This document shows, piece after piece, positions 1 to 5,321 of a stretch of 6,527 bases of DNA; positions within the stretch are counted from its first letter, which is position 1, and each line of letters opens with the position of its first letter. The notes under the pieces are model-generated. The model was given only the letters and a program-made list of their open reading frames with translations. It had not been told where the DNA came from and did no database searches. The stretch lies in NCBI GenBank assembly GCA_002695185.1, contig NZOF01000198.1:3229-9755 (forward strand), read 5' to 3'. The position numbers and the translations under genes were made by a program. Origin of the DNA: Erythrobacter sp. GTDB lineage: Bacteria; Pseudomonadota; Alphaproteobacteria; Sphingomonadales; Sphingomonadaceae.

Positions 1-1251
1 CCCGCCAATCCGCTGTTCCAGTCGCATCTCGCGATCGAGAGCCTGCAGACGGGCGACTACGACCGCGCCTTCGAATTGTTCGACGAGGTGCTAGAAAAGC
101 TGCCGCGCGACCCGGCGACGCTGACCAGCCGGGGCCACGCGCTCAAGACGATGGGCCGGCAGGCCGATGCGGTCGAAAGCTACCGCGCCGCCTTCGCTGC
201 AAAGCCCGATCACGGCGATGCGTACTACGCGCTCGCCAATCTGAAGACCTATCGATTCACCGACGCGGAAATGGCGGCGATGCGCGAGCAGGCGGCGCGG
301 CCCGATCTCGCCTTCATGGACCGGGTCCACATAGCCTTTGCGCTCGGGAAGGGTCATGAGGATCGCGGGGAATATGCCGAAAGCTTCGCGCATTATCGCG
401 AGGGCAACGATCTCAAGCGCGCACAGACACGCTATAGCGCCGATGCCATGACCGCGGAACTGGCGCGGCAGCGTGAGGCATGCACCGCCGACCTGTTCGC
501 CGTCCACGAGGGCCGGGGGCATAATGCAGCCGACCCGATCTTCATCCTCGGCCTGCCGCGCGCGGGATCGACCCTGCTCGAACAGATTCTCGCCAGCCAC
601 AGCCAGATCGACGGGACGCTGGAGCTGCCCAATATCCTCTCGCTCGCGCACCGGCTGCGGGGACGCAAGGCGAGCGCCTCGCGCTACCCCGATATCCTGC
701 ACGATCTGACCGCCGAGCAGCTGGCAACCTTCGGCGAGCAATATATCGCCGACACCCGCATCCACCGGCAGGGCGCGCCGTTCTTTATCGACAAGATGCC
801 GAACAATTTCCGGCATATCGGCCTGGTCCACCTGATCCTGCCCAATGCCACCATCATCGACGCGCGGCGCGATCCGATGGATTGCTGCTTCTCCGGCTTC
901 AAGCAGCTGTTCGCAGAGGGGCAGGAGTTCACCTACGGGCTGGAAGAGATCGGTCGGTACTACGCCGATTATGTCGACCTGATGGACCACTGGGACGAGG
1001 TGTTGCCGGGGCGGGTTCTGCGAGTGAACCATGAGGATGTGCTCGACGATCTGGAAGGCCAAACGCGCCGTATGCTCGACCACATCGGCCTGCCGTTCGA
1101 GGAGCAATGCCTCGCCTTCCACGAAACCGAACGCGCGGTGCGCACCGCCAGCAGCGAACAGGTTCGCCAGCCGATCACGCGCGCGGGGCAGGGCGCGTGG
1201 AAGCCCTATGAGGAGTGGCTCGGCCCGCTGAAGGCGGCGCTTGCGAGATAG
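1..1251 (+). CDS. TPR-repeat sulfotransferase, 5'-truncated by window edge
   Basis: The reading frame is open from base 1 to the TAG at 1249-1251, giving 416 visible residues; the true start lies upstream. A TTG at 76 could open the frame, but the sequence before it already reads as TPR helix (GDYDRAFELFDEVLEKLPRDP spans it), so it is not the start. TPR-like helices fill residues 1 to about 130. The sulfotransferase domain follows. LGLPRAGSTLLE (183-194) is the 5'-phosphosulfate loop for PAPS, FIDKMPNN (262-269) is a family motif, RRDPMDCC (289-296) is the 3'-phosphate-binding region, and VRTASSEQVRQP (380-391) is the usual C-terminal signature. Family knowledge: such enzymes move sulfate from PAPS to an acceptor, with TPRs probably binding the partner. 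The acceptor is unknown here. Codon third positions are strongly GC-rich, more so than in the downstream kinase. No clear terminator follows directly. The family is secure; the substrate is not. Confidence 0.93.
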   Translation, partial: PANPLFQSHLAIESLQTGDYDRAFELFDEVLEKLPRDPATLTSRGHALKTMGRQADAVESYRAAFAAKPDHGDAYYALANLKTYRFTDAEMAAMREQAARPDLAFMDRVHIAFALGKGHEDRGEYAESFAHYREGNDLKRAQTRYSADAMTAELARQREACTADLFAVHEGRGHNAADPIFILGLPRAGSTLLEQILASHSQIDGTLELPNILSLAHRLRGRKASASRYPDILHDLTAEQLATFGEQYIADTRIHRQGAPFFIDKMPNNFRHIGLVHLILPNATIIDARRDPMDCCFSGFKQLFAEGQEFTYGLEEIGRYYADYVDLMDHWDEVLPGRVLRVNHEDVLDDLEGQTRRMLDHIGLPFEEQCLAFHETERAVRTASSEQVRQPITRAGQGAWKPYEEWLGPLKAALAR

Positions 1252-1697
1252 CCTGGGGCTGCCGAGGCCGTTTCATCCGCACCGTCGGTTCCCGAGATTT
1301 GGAAGGTCCGCCCCGGCATAGGGCCAGAGGCGCAGCTCATCGCGGATTGCCTGGTTCGCATGAGCGGAAGGTCGGCCCCCTACCAGGCACACCGGCAATG
1401 CACCCTCGAACAAGTTCTCGTCGAATGCGAACCGGCGTTCCGGAGCTGTTCGGCCTTGGATCGACGCCTGAAGGATCAATGCGATTTGGGGCAGGACTGA
1501 AAGCGCAGCCCGCAGGTTTGCAATACGTGACGATAATGCAACGATTGCTGACGGATTAGGCATTTCCGTGCCCTGCCGGGGCATTTTCCGGCAGCATTGG
1601 TGGATTGATTCTACAGATCACTCGACAGCGATTAACGGAAGGGCAACGCTTGTCGGCGCAGATAGGTTAGTTTGCTAGCCGCAGGAATTGTCCGATA
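1252..1697. other. 446-base intergenic region without a convincing gene
   Basis: This gap separates the sulfotransferase stop from the receiver gene start. Open frames exist on both strands (plus 1215-1559, minus 1273-1584), but neither gives a recognisable protein or has a well-placed ribosome binding site. Visible structure: GGAAGGTCSGCCCC occurs twice (1301-1314 and 1366-1379, 13 of 14 bases identical); TTGCA and TGCAA face each other across 14 bases (1518-1541); and a 7-bp stem-loop lies at 1573-1594. The promoter of the receiver-kinase operon should lie in the last 100 bases, but I find no convincing -35/-10 pair. TTGATT at 1605-1610 followed by GATTAA at 1630-1635 is only a weak match with long spacing. 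Confidence 0.6.
1573..1594. repeat. Stem-loop, 7-bp perfect stem with 8-base loop
   Basis: CTGCCGG (1573-1579) pairs perfectly with CCGGCAG (1588-1594) around the loop GGCATTTT. No T-run follows on the plus strand, so it is a poor intrinsic terminator in that direction. It lies about 100 bases upstream of the receiver gene and over 320 bases after the sulfotransferase stop. It could be a leader structure, a processing site or the 3' end of an unseen transcript. The pairing is certain; the role is not known. Confidence 0.4.
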
Positions 1698-2069
1698 ATG
1701 ATCCTGGTCGTCGAAGACGAGGCCGACGTCCGAGAGGAGTTGGTCGAGATGCTTGAATTGCGCCGTTTCGCTGTGTGCGGGGCGGCCGGTGTTGCTAGCG
1801 GTCTGGAGATGGCGCGCAGCGCATCGGAAGAGGTCATCTTGCTGACCGACCTTCGCCTGCGCGAGGGAAGTGGGCTGGACCTTATTCGTGCGATCAGGTC
1901 TGATAGCGTTCTGCAGTCCAGGGTTACGCGCTCGATCCTGATGACGGGACACATTGATTTGACTGAGCAGGTACAGCACGAGATTGCGAAGCACGATCTT
2001 CCGATCCTGTTCAAACCGGTCGATTTCGAAGTGTTGCTACCGTTGCTGTCACAAGACGCGCTGACTTGA
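1698..2069 (+). CDS. Stand-alone receiver-domain protein (CheY-like, no output domain)
   Basis: This 123-residue protein is a complete receiver domain and nothing more. The acidic pocket is E6/D7 in the opening ILVVEDE strand, the phospho-acceptor is D51 in LLTDLRL, the switch Thr is T83 in LMTGH, and the conserved Lys is K106 in LFKPVD. All catalytic positions are present, so it should accept phosphate. The usual Pro four residues after the acceptor Asp is Arg (R55). The ATG at 1698 is the first start after the in-frame TAG at 1668-1670, and AGGA (1683-1686) stands 11 bases before it. The stop TGA overlaps the kinase ATG by one base, so the two are surely one operon and probably translationally coupled. 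Likely partner: the adjacent kinase. Without an output domain it may be a phosphate sink, a feedback modulator or a protein-interaction switch. Domain identity is secure; the role is inferred. Confidence 0.93.
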   Translation: MILVVEDEADVREELVEMLELRRFAVCGAAGVASGLEMARSASEEVILLTDLRLREGSGLDLIRAIRSDSVLQSRVTRSILMTGHIDLTEQVQHEIAKHDLPILFKPVDFEVLLPLLSQDALT

Positions 2070-4423
2070 TGAAAGGCCTAACCGGTAGCGCGCGAAATTC
2101 GGGCACCGAGCCGTCATTCGGGATAGAATCATTGCGCCAGATGACTGCCAGGGGATGGTTCTTCGCCATCGCATTTTGCGGCATCGCGCTTGCGGCCAGT
2201 TCGTTCCGCATCGTCCTCGCACCCGGTATTGAGTTGTTTCTCGGGCCGTTTTTCTACTTCGCCGCGTACCGCGTGGGTGGGCTTCGGCTGGCAATACCGA
2301 TGGTGCTTCTCACCATGGCTCCGTCGATATTCTGGTGGGGCCATGGATATACGATCCTGCTGTCGCTCGGGCAGGTGCTGTTCATCGATCGGTTCCGGTC
2401 TATCGGCCGCTCGCTGGCGATCTCGACGATCATTTTCTTCATCACGATCGGCGGGGTTGCGTCCTTCCTTTTCATTACCCTTTACTATGACGCATCACCG
2501 ACGATCACCGCGCTGAGGGTTATCCGAAGGCTCCTCAATGATGTGATGATGGCATCTCTGGTCGACCTTGCGATGTCGCTCGTGCTGGTGAAAATCCGCA
2601 CCGGCCGCATTGTCGCGCGGCGGACTGTCGAGCTTGCCGAGTTACTCCCGTCCTCGATGACCCTTATCGTTCTTACAGCCACGCTTGTTCTGTTCGTCGG
2701 CAACGCCACGCGCTGGCCGCAGGATTTGAATGCCTACCAGGCAGAGACTGAGCTTCAGGTTCAATTGCACATCGGGCGTTCCCTGTTTCGCGGACAGTCG
2801 CCTACGGGATTGGTGGAGTTGCGGACCAAGGGGATTACCAGTCAGCAAGTCGTAATCGCCGATCGCGTGAGCGATCTGAAAAAGGCGGCCGCGATGAAGC
2901 AGATCGGGTGCGAGCATATCGTCGACGACCCGAAACACTCCGACCGCTCCGATCGAACCTCGTTCACTTTCTGGTTTTCCGCGTGCCACCTGCATGGTGT
3001 GAGGATCGCAGGTCGGCAGTTTTACTACCTCTATTCGGCGCGTCCGCTGGCGGAGAGTGCCTACAGCAGAGTGCTGCAGCAGATGGTCGCTCCAGCCTTC
3101 CTTTTGGGTTTTGCGATCCTGATGCAGCTGTTCCTGACACGCGCGATGAATCAGTCGTTGCAAGCGTGGAAGGAAGTTGCCGAAGGGTTCGGCCGTTCGG
3201 GCCTTGCCGCTCCTGGCAGAATATCCTTCAGTGAATTCGAGCGTCCGATCGCTGCAATCGTTGCGGCGAACAATCGCTTCGCCTCCCTCATGGAAGAGCG
3301 CAAGCGGCTCGCTCTGGCGGTCGAAGAGCTCAAGGCGGAAATGAACCTGAGCCTCGCTGCAAATATCTGCTTCGATCAGGTGAGCTGCACCCTGCATTTC
3401 GAGGAAATTAGCACGGAGCGTAATGCCCGCAGGCGGTCGATACAGGTGCATCCCAATGATTGCATGGCTTTTGACGAGGCGAAGAACGAGCCTGAGGCCT
3501 TCATCGAATTCCGCCTTGCCGGTGGCGATTCAAGCGACTGGTACCTGCTCGTCGGGCGGGACTCGCTTGCCCCGGGCATCTGGCGGTCGGGTTGGATGGT
3601 GCATTTGCGCCAGTCCAAGCTGGCTCAGAACCGCATGCTTCAGCAAGCGCGCCTGGTCGAGCTTGGCGGGATGGCCTCTGCGCTTAGCCACGAACTCAAG
3701 CAGCCGCTCTTCACTATTTCGCTCTGTGCAGAGAACGGGCGTCTGCTGCTCGATCAAAGAGACGAGGAAGGCATTTCGCGTGCGCGTGGCAAACTGGATC
3801 GGATCAGCGATCAGGTGCACCGGGCGCGTGACATCATCGGCCGGATTTCGCGCTATGCACGGATAGAAGACAGCGAGACCGAGGTGCTTGATCTGGCCGA
3901 GGTGGTCGGGGCGACCCTTTCGTTCATGCGCCCTTTGCTGGTCCAGCACGATGTCGGCGTGAACATCGCCCTGCCCGATGGCCCCCCGATCCGGATAGTC
4001 GCGCCACGTGTCGGTCTCGAACAGGTTCTGGTCAACGCGATCCAGAACTCGGTCGATTCCATCGCGACGCGACGCGAGTCGGAAGAGGAAGGATTTGTCG
4101 GCACGATAGGCTTGGCCGCCGAGCTTGTGGAATCGGGACTTCGCATCACCATTACCGACAATGGCGGGGGGCTTTCGCTAAGCCATTCCCAGACAGCATT
4201 CGACGCTTTTACGACGACCAAAGACTCCGACAAGGGTACCGGCCTGGGGCTCTACATATCTCGCCAGATCGTGATGGAGATCGGTGGAGATATCGCCATT
4301 TCATCGCGTCAGGCGCCCGAGCGCGGCGCGATCCTGACAATCAACTTCCCCGAATTCGTTCTCCTTTCGCCCGACACCGATTCCTCCGATACCGATGGGG
4401 AAGAAGTGCAGGCGCAAACCTAG
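2069..4423 (+). CDS. Membrane sensor histidine kinase, FixL/DctB-like catalytic core
   Basis: The protein is 784 residues from the ATG at 2069. A TTG at 2066 is in frame, but the ATG overlaps the preceding TGA and is preferred; no good Shine-Dalgarno is visible, which suggests coupling to the receiver gene. Hydrophobic segments lie at about 30-50, 54-67, 72-90, 94-106, 116-140, 156-174 and 195-212. An extracytoplasmic stretch of about 125 residues follows (213-338, with C281 and C306), then a membrane helix at 339-360. Next come a HAMP-like linker (360-407), a coiled coil (408-431), a weak PAS-like region (about 432-515) and the catalytic core. The H-box is LSHELKQPL with phospho-acceptor H541. 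The ATPase boxes are N (QNSVDS, N660), G1 (DNGGG, D697), F (FDAFTTTK, 711-718) and G2 (GTGLGL, 723-728). It should autophosphorylate H541 and phosphorylate the neighbouring receivers. The signal is unknown. The kinase call is secure; the sensor assignment is by shape only. Confidence 0.95.
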   Translation: MKGLTGSARNSGTEPSFGIESLRQMTARGWFFAIAFCGIALAASSFRIVLAPGIELFLGPFFYFAAYRVGGLRLAIPMVLLTMAPSIFWWGHGYTILLSLGQVLFIDRFRSIGRSLAISTIIFFITIGGVASFLFITLYYDASPTITALRVIRRLLNDVMMASLVDLAMSLVLVKIRTGRIVARRTVELAELLPSSMTLIVLTATLVLFVGNATRWPQDLNAYQAETELQVQLHIGRSLFRGQSPTGLVELRTKGITSQQVVIADRVSDLKKAAAMKQIGCEHIVDDPKHSDRSDRTSFTFWFSACHLHGVRIAGRQFYYLYSARPLAESAYSRVLQQMVAPAFLLGFAILMQLFLTRAMNQSLQAWKEVAEGFGRSGLAAPGRISFSEFERPIAAIVAANNRFASLMEERKRLALAVEELKAEMNLSLAANICFDQVSCTLHFEEISTERNARRRSIQVHPNDCMAFDEAKNEPEAFIEFRLAGGDSSDWYLLVGRDSLAPGIWRSGWMVHLRQSKLAQNRMLQQARLVELGGMASALSHELKQPLFTISLCAENGRLLLDQRDEEGISRARGKLDRISDQVHRARDIIGRISRYARIEDSETEVLDLAEVVGATLSFMRPLLVQHDVGVNIALPDGPPIRIVAPRVGLEQVLVNAIQNSVDSIATRRESEEEGFVGTIGLAAELVESGLRITITDNGGGLSLSHSQTAFDAFTTTKDSDKGTGLGLYISRQIVMEIGGDIAISSRQAPERGAILTINFPEFVLLSPDTDSSDTDGEEVQAQT

Positions 4424-4444
4424 CGCGCGCATCTTAAACGACGA

Positions 4445-4458
4445 CACTTGCACAAGTG
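4445..4458. promoter_or_regulatory. Inverted repeat, candidate operator
   Basis: CACTTG (4445-4450) and CAAGTG (4453-4458) are perfect reverse complements separated by CA. The site starts 22 bases after the kinase stop and about 200 bases before the regulator start. A dimeric regulator could bind such a half-site pair; LuxR-type regulators often do. As RNA it could form only a 5-bp stem with a 4-base loop and has no T-run after it, so a terminator is less likely. The repeat is certain; its function is a guess. Confidence 0.35.
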
Positions 4459-4533
4459 GTACTGGGGGACGCGTTGCAATTCTGTTCGTATGTACGGAGC
4501 TTCGGCGCACTCGCAATCGTGTTTGTACCGAAA

Positions 4534-4541
4534 TCACGTGA
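4534..4541. promoter_or_regulatory. Perfect 8-bp palindrome TCACGTGA, candidate protein-binding site
   Basis: TCACGTGA is fully self-complementary and lies 114 bases before the regulator ATG and 44 bases before the TATATC box, a reasonable distance for an activator or repressor site. An 8-mer can arise by chance, so it is weak evidence alone. Confidence 0.25.
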
Positions 4542-4584
4542 CCTGCCGTTCGAAGCGCTGGACGCTGGAGCATTAGAACGAGAT

Positions 4585-4590
4585 TATATC
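4585..4590 (+). promoter_or_regulatory. Possible -10 box of the regulator gene promoter
   Basis: TATATC matches four of six bases of the sigma-70 -10 consensus and sits in the most AT-rich patch of the region. A 17-base spacing puts the -35 site at 4562-4567 (ACGCTG), a poor match that falls inside the tandem CGCTGGA repeat (4556-4569). A poor -35 would fit an activator-dependent promoter. The implied leader is about 60 bases. This is speculative. Confidence 0.25.
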
Positions 4591-4654
4591 ACACGATCGC
4601 CTCTGGAAGTCCCGCAATGGACTGCTAATCGCCCTTCGGATATGAAAGCGCGTT

Positions 4655-5263
4655 ATGCGCTGCATCTACATAGTCGATGACGATCAAGTGATACGGTCAG
4701 AGCTCTATTCTCTGCTCTCAGTCTACCGGAACACGATCCTGCAATCGTTCGCATCCGGCGATGATTTCATTGCCGAGGTCGCCGACCTGCAGCCAGCCGT
4801 GATGCTGCTCGACATGAATATGCCGGGGGCCAGCGGTCTCGATGTGCTTTCTGCGATTGGTGACCGTCAGGACATCTTGCCGATCGTGCTCACGGGTGCG
4901 GGGGATACCCGGCTAGCCGTCAAGGCGATGAAAGCAGGTGCGGCCGACTTTCTGGAAAAGCCATGCGAGCCGAAAGATCTCTTGCAGACGATAGACCTTG
5001 CTTTTGAAACCCTGGAACAGACTGAACAGGTGATAGCGCGCACCGTACAGGCACGGGAGAAGCTCGACCGCCTCTCCGCTCGCGAACGCGACGTGCTCGA
5101 AGGACTGATCGACGGAAAGTCCAACAAGGTTATCGGCTTCGAACTCGATATCAGCCCGCGCACCGTCGAGGTTTATCGCGGGAAGATGATGGACAAGCTC
5201 GAAGTACAGAGCCTGCCCGAAGCACTGCGCATTGCCTTCACCGCCGGGCTGATCGAAGCGTAG
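4655..5263 (+). CDS. FixJ/NarL-family response regulator (receiver + LuxR-type HTH)
   Basis: The protein has 202 residues, the usual size for FixJ-type regulators. Receiver (about 1-120): acidic pocket D8-D10 in IYIVDDD, phospho-acceptor D53 in LLDMNMPG, switch T80 in VLTGAG, and K102 in FLEKPCEP. After a linker helix, the LuxR-type DNA-binding domain (about 137-197) has the expected LSARERDVLEGLIDGKSNK start and the recognition-helix segment SPRTVEVYRGKMMDKL. Once phosphorylated it should dimerise and bind DNA as a transcription regulator. The ATG at 4655 is the only start after the in-frame TGA at 4643-4645. The ribosome binding site is weak (GAAAG at 4644-4648). The upstream kinase, with a FixL-like H-box, is the obvious partner. 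C104, directly after the KP motif, is often Phe or another hydrophobic residue in relatives. The target genes are not shown; the convergent barrel gene is a candidate by position only. Confidence 0.94.
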   Translation: MRCIYIVDDDQVIRSELYSLLSVYRNTILQSFASGDDFIAEVADLQPAVMLLDMNMPGASGLDVLSAIGDRQDILPIVLTGAGDTRLAVKAMKAGAADFLEKPCEPKDLLQTIDLAFETLEQTEQVIARTVQAREKLDRLSARERDVLEGLIDGKSNKVIGFELDISPRTVEVYRGKMMDKLEVQSLPEALRIAFTAGLIEA

Positions 5264-5306
5264 GCGAGGGGCCGCGCGGCCAAGGGGAAGCTGTACGGCC
5301 CCTCGC
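5264..5306. terminator. Long GC-rich hairpin between convergent genes, probable bidirectional terminator
   Basis: GCGAGGGGCCG (5264-5274) and CGGCCCCTCGC (5296-5306) form a perfect 11-bp stem with a 21-base loop. It begins at the base after the regulator stop and ends 15 bases before the end of the convergent barrel gene, the expected place for a shared terminator. There is no real T-run on either strand, so termination may be inefficient or need Rho. A nested 12-bp palindrome, GGCCGCGCGGCC (5270-5281), overlaps the 5' arm and offers a competing fold. Confidence 0.65.
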
Positions 5307-5321
5307 AGTCTTCCGCTATTC

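Larger units (their letters stand above)
4424..4654. promoter_or_regulatory. Intergenic region, probable promoter of the FixJ-type regulator gene
   Basis: These 231 bases separate the kinase stop from the regulator ATG. The gap suggests that the regulator has its own promoter rather than relying only on readthrough. The region is visibly richer in A and T than the flanking genes. It holds CACTTG-CA-CAAGTG (4445-4458), TCACGTGA (4534-4541), facing GCTTCG/CGAAGC hexamers (4499-4504 and 4551-4556), a tandem CGCTGGA pair (4556-4569) and a TATATC box (4585-4590). I see no gene in it. A 74-codon frame from a GTG at 4456 runs out of phase into the regulator start and looks spurious. Confidence 0.5.

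Noticed and set aside
91..1122. 343-codon open frame antisense to the sulfotransferase
   Set aside because: Long antisense frames are common opposite GC-rich genes. The plus strand holds clear sulfotransferase motifs, and this one has no recognisable content.
1301..1379. CRISPR-like or tandem repeat array
   Set aside because: There are only two 14-base copies, with one mismatch and no regular spacing to a third copy.
1215..1559. 114-codon plus-strand frame overlapping the sulfotransferase end
   Set aside because: It starts inside the sulfotransferase in another frame and is rich in Arg, Gly and Pro, as expected from out-of-frame GC-rich DNA.
1273..1584. 103-codon open frame on the minus strand in the first gap
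   Set aside because: The protein is unrecognisable and mixed in composition, no well-spaced ribosome binding site precedes either early ATG, and third-position GC by eye is lower than in the neighbouring sulfotransferase. A translated search could rescue it as a small gene or remnant.
1605..1635. TTGATT and GATTAA as a sigma-70 promoter for the receiver-kinase operon
   Set aside because: The spacing is 19 bases and the -10 matches only about half the consensus, too weak to annotate.
2066..2068. TTG as the kinase start
   Set aside because: The ATG directly after it overlaps the receiver stop in a standard TGATG junction and is the stronger start. The difference is one residue.
2642..3451. 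269-codon open frame antisense to the kinase
   Set aside because: It is a shadow of the kinase coding strand. The plus-strand frame carries the continuous kinase protein with its domains, and the antisense product resembles nothing known.
4456..4680. 74-codon plus-strand frame from GTG in the kinase-regulator gap
   Set aside because: It overlaps the regulator start out of phase, lacks a ribosome binding site and has no recognisable domain.
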